Translations under genes and position numbers: made by a program
The notes under the pieces: generated by a model
What the model saw: only the letters and a program-made list of their open reading frames with translations
What the model was told of the DNA's origin: nothing
Database searches by the model: none
Shown here: piece after piece, positions 15,651-24,072 of the stretch
Numbering within the stretch: the first letter of the stretch is position 1
Layout of the letters: each line of letters opens with the position of its first letter
From: Pseudomonas morbosilactucae
GTDB lineage: Bacteria; Pseudomonadota; Gammaproteobacteria; Pseudomonadales; Pseudomonadaceae
Direction of reading: 5' to 3'
DNA length: 58,259 nt
Assembly (NCBI RefSeq): GCF_023241715.1
Contig: NZ_JALQCW010000067.1
Span: forward strand, 1-58,259

Positions 15651-16586
15651 ATGACGCAGACGACGGTCGACGACGACAACGCCGGCACCGATTACAACCG
15701 GGCCCTGGAAGAGGGCTGGCTGCCGATTCGAGAGGTGGCGCGCCAGACCGGAGTCAACGCCGTCACGTTGCGCGCCTGGGAGCGCCGCTACGGGCTGATC
15801 GTGCCCCAGCGCACGCCCAAGGGGCATCGGCTGTTCTCGGCCGAGCATGTGCAGCAGATTTTCACCATCCTCACCTGGCTCAATCGCGGCGTGGCGGTGA
15901 GCCAGGTCAAGCACCTGCTGAGTTCCTCCCCTGCCTTCAGCGAACCGGCCGAGAACGACTGGCACCTGCTGCGCCAGACCTTGATCCAGGCCATCAGCCA
16001 ATTGGCGGAACGCAGGGTCGATGACACGTTTAACCAGGCCATGGCCCTGTACCCCCCCAGAACCTTGTGCGAACAGTTGATGGTGCCACTGCTGGCGGAG
16101 CTGGAGCAGCGCTGGCAAGGCCAGTTCGGCAGCCAGATGGAGCAGGTGTTTTTCTACTCCTGGTTGCGCAGCAAACTGGGCGCGCGGATCTATCACAACA
16201 ACCGTCAACTGCAGAGCTCGCCGCTGCTACTGATCAACCACTCGGACCTGCCCCTGGAGCCCAATCTCTGGCTCACCGCCTGGCTGATCAGCAGCGCCGA
16301 CTGTCCGGTGGAAGTCTTCGACTGGCCGTTGCCCGTGGGCGAACTGGCCCTGGCCGCCGACCACCTGCAAGCCCGGGGCGTGCTCCTGTACTCCAGCAAG
16401 GCCCTGAACCCGGGCCAGTTGCCCAAGCTGCTCAACGGCATTGCCTGCGCAAAATTCATTGTCGGCCCCACGGTGTGCATCCATCACGCCGAGTTGGCCG
16501 TATGTACCACTGAAATCGCTGACCTGTACCTGGCCGAAGACCCCGTCTCGGCTCATCAGGCACTGGTTCAACGAGGACTTATCTGA
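15651..16586 (+). CDS. MerR-family regulator, LitR/CarH-like (PplR type), probable light-response repressor
   Basis: This 311-residue protein has a MerR winged helix at about residues 20-90 (WLPIREVARQTGVNAVTLRAWERRYGL, then TPKGHRLFS). The C-terminal part resembles the four-helix and Rossmann domains of LitR/CarH B12 photoreceptors. The region RWQGQFGSQMEQVF aligns with the W...EH motif of CarH but lacks the His. No D-X-H-X2-G cobalamin motif follows. It may therefore not bind adenosylcobalamin, as described for class II LitR of P. putida, which works with a LOV protein. Its operator-like boxes lie upstream of 14676. It starts four bases after the previous gene's last base and precedes phrB by 13 bases. 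Confidence 0.85.
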   Translation: MTQTTVDDDNAGTDYNRALEEGWLPIREVARQTGVNAVTLRAWERRYGLIVPQRTPKGHRLFSAEHVQQIFTILTWLNRGVAVSQVKHLLSSSPAFSEPAENDWHLLRQTLIQAISQLAERRVDDTFNQAMALYPPRTLCEQLMVPLLAELEQRWQGQFGSQMEQVFFYSWLRSKLGARIYHNNRQLQSSPLLLINHSDLPLEPNLWLTAWLISSADCPVEVFDWPLPVGELALAADHLQARGVLLYSSKALNPGQLPKLLNGIACAKFIVGPTVCIHHAELAVCTTEIADLYLAEDPVSAHQALVQRGLI

Positions 16587-16599
16587 TGCGGAACGTCCC

Positions 16600-18045
16600 A
16601 TGCAATTGATCTGGCTGCGCAGCGACCTGCGCCTACATGACAACACCGCCCTGTGCGCCGCCGCCCAGCGCGGCCCCACCGTGGCCGTGTACCTGCTGAG
16701 CCCGGAGCAGTGGCTGACCCATGACGACGCGCCCTGCAAAGTGGACTTCTGGTTGCGCAACCTGGCGACGTTGAGCCAGGCCCTGGGGCAACTGAACATT
16801 CCGTTGTTGATCCGCAGCGCCCCGACCTGGGAACAGGCCCCGCAGGTATTGCTGGAGCTGTGCCGGCAACTCGGAATCAAGGCCGTGCACGTCAACGAGG
16901 AGTACGGCATCCACGAAAGTCGCCGTGACAGCGCCGTCGCCAAAGCCCTGGACGCCGAGGACGTGCTCTTCCACAGCCACCTCGACCAGTTGCTGTTCAA
17001 GCCCGGCAGCGTGCTGACCAAGACCGGCACCTACTTCCAGGTCTTCAGCCAGTTCCGCAAGGTTTGCTACAACCGTTTGCACAGCGCCCTGCCAGGTTTA
17101 GCGGGCACGCCCAAGGCCCAAGCCGCCCTGGCCATCCAGGCCGACCCGGTGCCGCAACAGGTCCCAGGTTTCCCCACGCCCAGCCAGGCGCTGCGTGATC
17201 TCTGGCCCGCCGGCGAAACCGAGGCGCTGCGCCGCCTGGAGCAGTTTGCCGATGAGCAGATCAGCGACTACCAGAGCGAGCGCGACTTTCCGGCCAAACC
17301 CGGCACCAGCCAGTTGTCGCCTTACCTCGCCGCCGGGGTGGTTTCGCCACGCCAGTGCCTGCACGCCGCGCTGCAAAGTAACCAGGGCGAGTTCGAAAGC
17401 GGCAATGTCGGCGCCGTTACCTGGATCAACGAGCTGCTGTGGCGCGAGTTCTACAAACACATTCTGGTGGGTTACCCGCGGGTGTCCCGGCACCGTGCCT
17501 TTCGCCCGGAAACCGAGGCCGTGGCCTGGCGCGACGCCCCCGAGGAACTCGCCGCCTGGCAGGAAGCCCGCACCGGCTTGCCGATCATCGACGCCGCCAT
17601 GCGCCAACTGCTGGAAACCGGCTGGATGCACAACCGCCTGCGGATGATCGTGGCGATGTTCCTGACCAAGAACCTGTTGATCGATTGGCGTGAAGGCGAG
17701 CGCTTCTTTATGCAGCACCTGATCGACGGCGACCTGGCGGCCAACAACGGTGGCTGGCAGTGGAGTTCCTCCACCGGCACCGACTCGGCGCCCTACTTCC
17801 GCATCTTCAACCCCGTGAGCCAGTCGGAGAAGTTCGACAGCGAGGGGCGCTTTATCAAGCAGTGGTTGCCACAACTGGCGGGGCTGAACAAAAAAGAGGT
17901 CCACAACCCGGCGGCCCTGGGCGGCCTGTTCGGCGTCGCCGATTACCCGGCGCCCATCGTCAACCTGTCGATGTCCCGGGAACGTGCCCTGGCGGCCTTC
18001 AAGAGCCTGCCCTCAAGGATGGACGCCGGAGGAACCTATGAGTGA
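16600..18045 (+). CDS. phrB: Deoxyribodipyrimidine photolyase
   Basis: This 481-residue class I photolyase repairs cyclobutane pyrimidine dimers in DNA using blue light and reduced FAD. The N-terminal Rossmann domain begins MQLIWLRSDLRLHDNTAL. The FAD-binding helical domain holds LLWREFYKHIL, the TGLPIIDAAMRQL and GWMHNRLRMIVAMFLTK blocks, and the NNGGWQWSSSTGTDSAPYFR motif near residues 384-403. The Trp residues of the electron-transfer chain appear intact. The start at 16600 is chosen because it matches the usual N-terminus; an open frame reaches back into the regulator. It overlaps the following gene by eight bases. Confidence 0.96.
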   Translation: MQLIWLRSDLRLHDNTALCAAAQRGPTVAVYLLSPEQWLTHDDAPCKVDFWLRNLATLSQALGQLNIPLLIRSAPTWEQAPQVLLELCRQLGIKAVHVNEEYGIHESRRDSAVAKALDAEDVLFHSHLDQLLFKPGSVLTKTGTYFQVFSQFRKVCYNRLHSALPGLAGTPKAQAALAIQADPVPQQVPGFPTPSQALRDLWPAGETEALRRLEQFADEQISDYQSERDFPAKPGTSQLSPYLAAGVVSPRQCLHAALQSNQGEFESGNVGAVTWINELLWREFYKHILVGYPRVSRHRAFRPETEAVAWRDAPEELAAWQEARTGLPIIDAAMRQLLETGWMHNRLRMIVAMFLTKNLLIDWREGERFFMQHLIDGDLAANNGGWQWSSSTGTDSAPYFRIFNPVSQSEKFDSEGRFIKQWLPQLAGLNKKEVHNPAALGGLFGVADYPAPIVNLSMSRERALAAFKSLPSRMDAGGTYE

Positions 18046-18463
18046 GTTCCTGCAAGGCTTTGCCCGGGACTTCGCGGCCCTGGACAAACACAACCTCGAG
18101 CGCCTGAGCCAGCTGTACAGCGACGACATCCGCTTCACCGATCCGTTGCATGAGGTGCAGGGGCTGCCGCAAGTGCGGCGCTACTTCGCCGAGCTGTACG
18201 CCAACGTCAGCGAGCTGAAACTCAACGTCCACGGCTTTGATGCCAGCGGCGAAGGCCAGGGCTACCTGCGCTGGACCATGACCTACCGGCACCCGCGCTT
18301 GCAGGGTGGCCAGCCGATCCAGGTCGAAGGCTGCTCGCACCTGCTGTGGCGCGACGACAAGGTCTATCGCCACCGCGACTACTTCGACGCCGGCGCCTTG
18401 CTTTACGAACACCTGCCCCTGCTGGGTCGGGTCATCCACTGGTTGAAAGGGAGGTTGGCATGA
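18038..18463 (+). CDS. NTF2-like (SnoaL-type) protein
   Basis: This 141-residue protein begins MSEFLQGFARDFAALDKHNL and has the cone-shaped NTF2-like pattern: an N-terminal helix with LSQLYSDDIRFTDPLHEVQG, then strands with LKLNVHGFDASGEGQGYLRW and DKVYRHRDYFD. Members act as enzymes or binding proteins for small molecules; the specific role here is unknown. Its start lies within the photolyase stop region (8-base overlap), and it overlaps the SDR gene by four bases, so it is translationally coupled. Within P. putida-type photolyase operons the same small protein occupies this slot, as I recall. Confidence 0.82.
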   Translation: MSEFLQGFARDFAALDKHNLERLSQLYSDDIRFTDPLHEVQGLPQVRRYFAELYANVSELKLNVHGFDASGEGQGYLRWTMTYRHPRLQGGQPIQVEGCSHLLWRDDKVYRHRDYFDAGALLYEHLPLLGRVIHWLKGRLA

Positions 18464-19242
18464 ACAGCCCATTGCCGCAGCGTATCTGGCTGACCGGCGC
18501 CAGCAGCGGGATCGGCGCGGCATTGGCGCAAGCGCTGCTCAAGTCCGGCGCCCAGCTGGCCCTCAGCGCACGCTCGCGAGAGCCCCTGGATGCCCTGGCC
18601 CAACAGTATCCCGGCCGCGTGCTGGTGGTCCCCGGGGACCTCACCGACCGCGAACAAGTGCACAGGATCGGCGCGCAAATCGCCCAGCACTGGGGCGCCC
18701 TGGACACGGTGATTCTCAACGCCGGTACCTGTGAATACGTTGAAGTCCGCCAGTTCGACGCCACGGTCATCGAACAGGTGATGCGCAGCAACCTGTTCGC
18801 CAGCAGCTATTGCATCGAAGTCGCACTGCCGCTGCTGCGTGCCGGCACTCGCCCCCATCTGGTGGGCGTGGCCAGTTCGGTGACCTACTTTCCCCTGCCG
18901 CGCGCCGAAGCCTACGGCGCGTCCAAAGCGGCATTGCGCTACCTCCTGCAGTCCCTGCGCGTCGACCTGGCCGCCGAAGGGATCGACGTCACCCTAGTCA
19001 GCCCCGGCTTCGTCGAAACGCCGCTGACCGCACGTAATGATTTTCCCATGCCCATGAGCTGGAGCGCGGAACGGGCCGCTCGGCATATCCATCAGCGCCT
19101 GCCGCGGCGGCCGCTGGAAATCGCCTTTCCGGCCGGCTTTATCTTTGGCCTCAAGCTGCTGTCCTGGTTGCCTGGACGCCTGCAACTGGCGGTGGGACGC
19201 CGCCTGGCCCGTAACGCTTCGCCGACAGGAAACCCCTCATGA
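18460..19242 (+). CDS. Short-chain dehydrogenase/reductase
   Basis: This 260-residue classical SDR has the cofactor motif TGASSGIG at 12-19, the NAG structural motif at 87-89, and the catalytic triad Ser140, Tyr152 and Lys156 in YGASK. A C-terminal hydrophobic stretch (FPAGFIFGLKLLSWLPGRL) may associate with membrane, which is in keeping with a lipid-like substrate. It starts in an ATGA overlap with the NTF2-like gene and overlaps the flavoprotein gene by four bases. In the operon it probably acts on an acyl chain or an oxidised lipid product, but this is an inference from context. Confidence 0.88.
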   Translation: MNSPLPQRIWLTGASSGIGAALAQALLKSGAQLALSARSREPLDALAQQYPGRVLVVPGDLTDREQVHRIGAQIAQHWGALDTVILNAGTCEYVEVRQFDATVIEQVMRSNLFASSYCIEVALPLLRAGTRPHLVGVASSVTYFPLPRAEAYGASKAALRYLLQSLRVDLAAEGIDVTLVSPGFVETPLTARNDFPMPMSWSAERAARHIHQRLPRRPLEIAFPAGFIFGLKLLSWLPGRLQLAVGRRLARNASPTGNPS

Positions 19243-20486
19243 AAATCGCCATTATCGGCAGCGGCATTTCCGGGCTGACCAGCGCCTACCTGCTCAATCG
19301 CCGCCATGACATCAGCGTCTTCGAAGCCGGCAGCTGGATCGGCGGCCACACCCACACCGTGGACGTTTCGGTAAAGGGTGAAACCCACGCCGTGGACACT
19401 GGCTTCATCGTGTTCAACGACTGGACCTACCCCAACTTCATCCGGCTGCTGGGGCAGATCGGTGTCACCTTCAAGCCCACCGAAATGAGCTTTTCCGTGA
19501 CCGACCCCGCCTCGGGGCTGGAGTACAACGGCAACAACCTCAACAGCCTCTTCGCCCAGCGTCGCAACCTGCTGTCCCCGGGGTTCTGGGGCATGCTGCG
19601 GGATATCCTGCGTTTCAACAAAGAAGCGATCCGCCACCTCGAGCACCAGCAGATCGACCCGGCCATGACCCTCGGCGATTACCTGCGAGACCAAGGCTAC
19701 GGCGAACGCTTCATCCGACACTACATCGTGCCCATGGGCTCGGCGATCTGGTCGATGTCCCTGCAACAGATGCTCGGTTTCCCCCTGCAGTTCTTCGTGC
19801 GGTTCTTCAAGAACCACGGCCTGCTGTCCGTCAGCAACCGCCCGCAATGGTGCGTGATCGAGGGCGGTTCCAGCCGCTACATCGAGCCGTTGACCAGCAG
19901 CTTCCGCGAGCGGATTCGCCTCAATTGCCCGGTCACGCGGGTCGAGCGCGATGAACAGGGGGTGGTGATCCACAGCGCGGCCGGCAGCGAGCGCTTTGAC
20001 AAGGTGGTGTTCGCCTGCCACAGCGACCAGGCCCTGCAAATGCTGGCCGAACCCAGCCACGTCGAGCAAGACATCCTCGGCGCCCTGCCCTACGCCGACA
20101 ATCAGGTGATGCTGCACACCGACACCCGCCTGCTGCCCCGACGCCGCCTGGCCTGGGCCAGCTGGAACTATCGCCTGGGCGGTGCAGGTGACCAGCAGGC
20201 CGCGGTCACCTACGACATGAACATCCTCCAGGGCATCCAAAGCGACACCACCTTCTGTGTCAGCCTCAACCAGACCGCCGCCATCGACCCGGCAACGGTT
20301 CTCGCCAGTTACACCTACGCCCACCCGCAATACAGCCTGGCGGCCGTAGCCGCGCAAGCACGCTGGACTGAACTGCAGGGCGCGCACCACAGCTATTACT
20401 GCGGCGCCTACTGGGCCAACGGCTTCCACGAAGACGGCGTGGTCAGTGCCCTGCGCGTGGCCCAGGCCTTTGGGGAACTGTTGTGA
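19239..20486 (+). CDS. FAD-dependent amine-oxidase-like protein, candidate fatty-acid modifying enzyme
   Basis: This 415-residue flavoprotein begins with the Rossmann motif GSGISGLTSAYLL at 7-19, then FEAGSWIGGHTHTVDV, the second FAD contact. It is of the 'amine oxidase' superfamily that includes carotenoid and fatty-acyl desaturases. The TGFIVFNDWTYPNFIRLL segment near 47-67 and the C-terminal YYCGAYWANGFHEDGV region are typical of the COG2907 group. Adjacent CFA-like methyltransferase and DUF1365 genes recall the gene set for methylated furan fatty acids in Rhodobacter sphaeroides, where a flavoprotein of this general type acts. Substrate remains inferred. It is coupled by GTGA overlap to DUF1365. 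Confidence 0.85.
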   Translation: MKIAIIGSGISGLTSAYLLNRRHDISVFEAGSWIGGHTHTVDVSVKGETHAVDTGFIVFNDWTYPNFIRLLGQIGVTFKPTEMSFSVTDPASGLEYNGNNLNSLFAQRRNLLSPGFWGMLRDILRFNKEAIRHLEHQQIDPAMTLGDYLRDQGYGERFIRHYIVPMGSAIWSMSLQQMLGFPLQFFVRFFKNHGLLSVSNRPQWCVIEGGSSRYIEPLTSSFRERIRLNCPVTRVERDEQGVVIHSAAGSERFDKVVFACHSDQALQMLAEPSHVEQDILGALPYADNQVMLHTDTRLLPRRRLAWASWNYRLGGAGDQQAAVTYDMNILQGIQSDTTFCVSLNQTAAIDPATVLASYTYAHPQYSLAAVAAQARWTELQGAHHSYYCGAYWANGFHEDGVVSALRVAQAFGELL

Positions 20487-21301
20487 ACAGCGCCCTGTAC
20501 AGCGGCTGGATCAGCCACCGGCGGTTCTCGCCCAAGGACCATGCCTTCCGCTATCGGATCGGCCTGCTGTACCTGGACCTGGATGAGCAGGAAACGGTGC
20601 TTGGCCTGTCGCCCCTGGCCGGCAGCCGGCGTTTTGCGCCCTTCTCGTTCCGTGAGAGCGATTACCTGAAAACCTTTACCAGCCAGGGCATGCGCCTGAT
20701 CGACGCGGTGCGGCAACAGGTCGCCAAGGCCATCGGCCATGTGCCCGGCGGTTCGGTCTGCCTGCTGACCCAAGCCCGCAGTTGGGGCCTGTCGTTCAAC
20801 CCGGTGAGTTTCTTCTACTGCTTCGAAAACGACGGGCGCCTGGCGGCGATTCTCTGCGAAGTCACCAACACGCCCTGGCGCGAGCGCTATCACTACGTGC
20901 TGCCGGCCAAAGCCGAGGCCGCCGATGAAGCGCCCGGCCACCAGCACTTCGCCGTGGCCAAGGCCTTCCATGTCTCGCCCTTTCTGCCCCGGGACCTGGA
21001 ATACCGCATGAGCTTCAGCCCGCCCAGCGAGCGACTCGGCGTGCACATGGCCGACTGGCAGGGTGAACTGAAAGTCTTCGACGCCACCCTCAACCTGCAA
21101 CGCCAGGCCCTGAGCCGGCGCAGCTTGCACCAGTACCTGCTGCGCTTCCCCTGGATGACCGCCAAGACCTGCCTGGCCATCTATTGGCAGGCCCTGCGCC
21201 TGGCCGGTAAACGCATTCCGTTCTTCCCTCATCAGGCTGCCGACGGCGCCTATCAAACAGCCGTTGTACAACCCAAGGATCGCCGCCATGAAATCCTCTA
21301 G
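20483..21301 (+). CDS. DUF1365-family protein
   Basis: This 272-residue protein starts at GTG inside the previous stop and reads (M)NSALYSGWISHRRFSPKDHA. The HRR segment and the Phe-Asn-Pro-Val-Ser-Phe region (LSFNPVSFFYCF) near residue 105 are DUF1365 hallmarks, with HYVLPAK and YRMSFSPP motifs further on. DUF1365 genes almost always accompany the flavoprotein and CFA-like methyltransferase. The biochemical role is not established by sequence. The C-terminal 13 bases overlap the next gene. Confidence 0.88.
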   Translation: MNSALYSGWISHRRFSPKDHAFRYRIGLLYLDLDEQETVLGLSPLAGSRRFAPFSFRESDYLKTFTSQGMRLIDAVRQQVAKAIGHVPGGSVCLLTQARSWGLSFNPVSFFYCFENDGRLAAILCEVTNTPWRERYHYVLPAKAEAADEAPGHQHFAVAKAFHVSPFLPRDLEYRMSFSPPSERLGVHMADWQGELKVFDATLNLQRQALSRRSLHQYLLRFPWMTAKTCLAIYWQALRLAGKRIPFFPHQAADGAYQTAVVQPKDRRHEIL

Positions 21302-22559
21302 CGTATCGGCCAAGCCCAACCTGCTCAGCGCCCACGGCCTGACCGGCAACCTGTTGCGTCGCGGGGTCCTGCGCCAGTTGGCCCAGTTGCGCAACGGCCA
21401 ACTGGTGGTCATTGAAGACGGTGAGCGACATGTTTTCGGTGCCAGCGGCGCCAGCCTGCTGGGCGAGGTCCACATCCACGACTCTGCTGCCTGGGGCATG
21501 GTCGCCAGCAACGGTTCGATCGGTGCCGGTGAAGCCTTTATCCACGGCTACTGGAGCACGCCGGACCTGACCGCGGTGGTGCGGGTGTTCGTCAGCAACC
21601 TTGAGGTGCTGGACGCCATGGAAGGCGGCCTGGCCAAGCTCGGCCGGCCAATGATCCAGGGCCTGCACTGGCTCAACCGCAACACGCGCAAGGGCTCGCA
21701 GAAGAACATCGCCGCCCACTACGACCTGGGCAACGAGCTGTTTGAACAGTTTCTCGACCCGACGATGATGTACTCGGCCGCGCAGTTCCTGCGCGAGGAC
21801 GACAGCCTGGAACAGGCCCAGTTGAACAAGCTGGAGCGCATCTGCCAGAAACTCGCCCTCACCCCCGACGACCACCTGCTGGAGATCGGCACTGGCTGGG
21901 GCAGCATGGCCCTGTACGCCGCGCAGCATTATGGCTGCAAGGTCACCACCACGACCCTGTCCAAAGAGCAGTTCGCCTTTACCCGGCAACGCATCGACGA
22001 ATTGGGCCTGCAGGACCAAGTCACCCTGCTGCTGGAGGACTACCGCGACTTGACGGGGCAGTACGACAAGCTGGTCTCGATCGAGATGATCGAGGCCGTA
22101 GGCCATCGCTTCCTGCCGACCTATTTCAAGCAATGCGCGCAGTTGCTGAAAAGCAACGGCCTGATGCTGCTGCAAGCGATCACCATTCGCGACCAGCGCT
22201 ACGAGCAGGCAAAAAACGCCGTGGACTTTATCCAGCGCTATATTTTCCCGGGCGGCGCCTTGCCCAGCGTGCACAAGATGCTCGAAGTGGTCAGCCGCGA
22301 CACCGACATGAACCTGCTGCACATGGAAGACTTCGGCCTGCACTACGCACGCACCCTGCGCCTGTGGCACGAAAACTTCCGCCGCGCCCATGGCCGTCTG
22401 AGTGAGTTGGGCTACGACGAGTATTTCCTGCGCCTGTGGGAGTTCTACCTGTGCTACTGCGAAGGCGGCTTCCTGGAGCGCACCATCGGCACCGCCCAGA
22501 TGCTCCTGGCCAAACCTGCTGCGGTGCCACAACCGCTGTTGGGACGCTTCAATGCGTAA
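21288..22559 (+). CDS. Cyclopropane-fatty-acid-synthase-like SAM methyltransferase
   Basis: This 423-residue protein has the CFA-synthase signature NIAAHYDLGNELFEQFLDPT at 140-159 and the SAM-binding LLEIGTGWGSMALYAA near 197-212. Iron-bicarbonate site residues are probable in the region of VSIEMIEAVGHRFLP, and the C-terminus has YCEGGFLERTIG. It adds a methyl or methylene group from SAM to the double bond of membrane unsaturated acyl chains. It is longer than the E. coli enzyme's core because of an N-terminal domain of about 100 residues, as in many Pseudomonas paralogues. It may make methylated (furan precursor) rather than cyclopropane acids. AGGA eight bases before ATG gives the start. 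Confidence 0.88.
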   Translation: MKSSSVSAKPNLLSAHGLTGNLLRRGVLRQLAQLRNGQLVVIEDGERHVFGASGASLLGEVHIHDSAAWGMVASNGSIGAGEAFIHGYWSTPDLTAVVRVFVSNLEVLDAMEGGLAKLGRPMIQGLHWLNRNTRKGSQKNIAAHYDLGNELFEQFLDPTMMYSAAQFLREDDSLEQAQLNKLERICQKLALTPDDHLLEIGTGWGSMALYAAQHYGCKVTTTTLSKEQFAFTRQRIDELGLQDQVTLLLEDYRDLTGQYDKLVSIEMIEAVGHRFLPTYFKQCAQLLKSNGLMLLQAITIRDQRYEQAKNAVDFIQRYIFPGGALPSVHKMLEVVSRDTDMNLLHMEDFGLHYARTLRLWHENFRRAHGRLSELGYDEYFLRLWEFYLCYCEGGFLERTIGTAQMLLAKPAAVPQPLLGRFNA

Positions 22560-23067
22560 ACGCCTGGCCAACGCCCTGCTGTTTCAGTTGGGCTGGTTCG
22601 CCTGCGTCATGGGCGGCGATGGCCCCTGGCTGTTGCTCGGCGCCACCGTGTTGGTGATTCACCTGCTGTGGATTGGCACCTGGGCCGAAGAGGGTCGGCT
22701 GGTGATCAGCGTGGCCTTGCTGGGCACGGTGCTGGACAGTTTCCTGCACTGGCTGGGGGTGTTCGAGTTCCAACAGGTCACCCTGCTGATTCCCTTCTGG
22801 CTGATGCTGCTCTGGGCCATGCTGGCCACCACCTTGCGCCATTGCCTGGCCTGGAGCGCGCACCCCTGGTGGCTGGCTGCGGCACTGGGCGCAGTCGGCG
22901 GCCCGCTGTCCTACTATGCCGGTGGGCAACTGGCGGGGGTGCACTTTCCCTACGGCACATGGCCGACCCTGGTGGGCCTGGGAGTGCTCTGGGGCCTGGT
23001 GTTTCCGGGGCTGCATGCCCTGGCCCGCTACGCCGAGGCAGGCACGCCATTGCCCGATAATCCCTGA
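22552..23067 (+). CDS. DUF2878 membrane protein
   Basis: This 171-residue polytopic protein begins MRKRLANALLFQLGWFACVM and has about five hydrophobic helices, including TVLVIHLLWIGTWAEEG, LLIPFWLMLLWAML and LVGLGVLWGLVFPGLHAL. The internal PLSYYAGGQLAGVHFPYG is characteristic of DUF2878. It overlaps the methyltransferase gene by eight bases, so it is the last gene of the coupled operon. A role in lipid or membrane handling is plausible only by context. The next gene follows 54 bases later. Confidence 0.85.
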   Translation: MRKRLANALLFQLGWFACVMGGDGPWLLLGATVLVIHLLWIGTWAEEGRLVISVALLGTVLDSFLHWLGVFEFQQVTLLIPFWLMLLWAMLATTLRHCLAWSAHPWWLAAALGAVGGPLSYYAGGQLAGVHFPYGTWPTLVGLGVLWGLVFPGLHALARYAEAGTPLPDNP

Positions 23068-23121
23068 ACGTCTGTCAGGGGCTTCACACAGCCATCGCCG
23101 GCTGCCTTACACTGCGCGCCT

Positions 23122-23427
23122 ATGACCACTATCCCCATTACCCAGATCGCCGAACCCGCCGTCACCTGCTCAACGTGCGCCGCCTGCTGCTGCCAGCTGG
23201 AGGTCATGCTGATCACTGACACCGGCGTGCCCGAGCGTTACATCGACACCGACGATTGGGGTGGGGAAGTCATGCTGCGCCTGGATGACGGCTGGTGCGC
23301 CGCGCTGGATCGCAACACCATGATGTGCAGCATCTACGAGAAACGCCCACTGATTTGCCGGGAGTTCGAGATGGGCGAAGTGGACTGCATCAACGAACGC
23401 CGAGGCATCGCCACGGCGTATCGCTGA
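23122..23427 (+). CDS. YkgJ-family cysteine-cluster protein
   Basis: This 101-residue protein has the cluster CSTCAACCCQLEV at about residues 14-26 and further Cys residues in GWCAALDRNTMMCSIYEKRPLICREFEMGEVDC. The spacing is that of the CxxCxxCC zinc or iron-sulfur cluster of YkgJ/CxxCxxCC proteins. The C-terminal EKRPLICREFEMGEVDCI block is strongly conserved in the family. The function is unknown. It follows the photolyase-linked operon in the same direction and may be its distal member, or have its own promoter in the 54-base gap. Confidence 0.85.
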   Translation: MTTIPITQIAEPAVTCSTCAACCCQLEVMLITDTGVPERYIDTDDWGGEVMLRLDDGWCAALDRNTMMCSIYEKRPLICREFEMGEVDCINERRGIATAYR

Positions 23428-23435
23428 GGGGTGCC

Positions 23436-23954
23436 TTACAGCGCCAGGGTGTAGTGCAGCGCGTAGCTCTCGACCCCATCGTTGGGGCTGGCGATACCGG
23501 CATTGGAATAGTGCGTCGCACGAATCCCCACCTCATGCCCGCCAGCGAAACGCAAGCCGAAGCCCAGGCGGTCTTCGAACTGGAACGCCGAGCCCAGCTT
23601 GTTGCTTTCCACCTCGGTGTGGGCGAACGCGGCCACACCAATGCCCGCCTCGATGTATGGCTTGACGCTGGCACCGGTGAATTCGTAGACCAGTACCGGC
23701 GAGAACGACAGGCTGTGATTGTTGGCTTTATCGTCGCCATCCCAGAAGGTGTAGGCCCCGCTCCAGTAGCCGGTCAGACGACCGACATCACTTTGCAGCC
23801 AGCTCTTGTCCCAATCCCATTGCATACCCAAGCGATAAGTCTGGGTCGAGTCGCTGGTTTGCCCCACGGCAAATTCGACGCCTGCGGCTTGCGCAGAAAC
23901 ACTGTGCCCCACCATAGCGGCCGCCAGCGCGGCCAGACAAAATAGTCGCCTCAT
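23436..23954 (-). CDS. pagL: Lipid A 3-O-deacylase PagL
   Basis: This 172-residue outer-membrane beta-barrel protein removes the 3-O acyl chain from lipid A. It has the signal peptide MRRLFCLAALAAAMVGHSVS and mature alternating strands. The active-site triad is His148, Ser150 and Glu162 in THYSNAGIASPNDGVES, with the same spacing as His126, Ser128 and Glu140 of P. aeruginosa PagL. The C-terminal ALHYTLAL ends in Leu after alternating residues, as expected for barrel insertion. ATG at 23954 is preferred over GTG at 23963. It converges with the YkgJ gene and has TGTACA-like sequence upstream. Confidence 0.92.
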   Translation of the reverse strand: MRRLFCLAALAAAMVGHSVSAQAAGVEFAVGQTSDSTQTYRLGMQWDWDKSWLQSDVGRLTGYWSGAYTFWDGDDKANNHSLSFSPVLVYEFTGASVKPYIEAGIGVAAFAHTEVESNKLGSAFQFEDRLGFGLRFAGGHEVGIRATHYSNAGIASPNDGVESYALHYTLAL

Positions 23955-23980
23955 CAAGAACACCCTTTCTGATCGATTTT

Positions 23981-24014
23981 TGTAGGTTTTAGTACAAGGT
24001 CGTACAGGGCGTAT
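23981..24014 (-). promoter_or_regulatory. Possible TGTACA-type regulatory site upstream of pagL
   Basis: The segment holds GTACA at 23992-23996 and 24002-24006, ten bases (one helical turn) apart, with a further TATAC on the minus strand at about 24010-24014. The stretch GGTTTTAGT at 23984-23992 also occurs beside the TGTACA box at 13311-13319. It does not fit the 12-base spacing exactly, so regulation of pagL by the same regulator is only a suggestion. Confidence 0.35.
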
Positions 24015-24072
24015 AGAAATCTGCGCCGAAACAGAAGTTCAGCGCCGATTCGAGTTTTTTGCTGGATGGGGA

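Noticed and set aside
21265..21270. TGTACA inside the end of the DUF1365 gene as a further operator
   Set aside because: There is no partner half-site 12 bases away on either side, and the sequence is coding (a Leu/Val-Tyr-type codon run produces TGTAC often in this genome).
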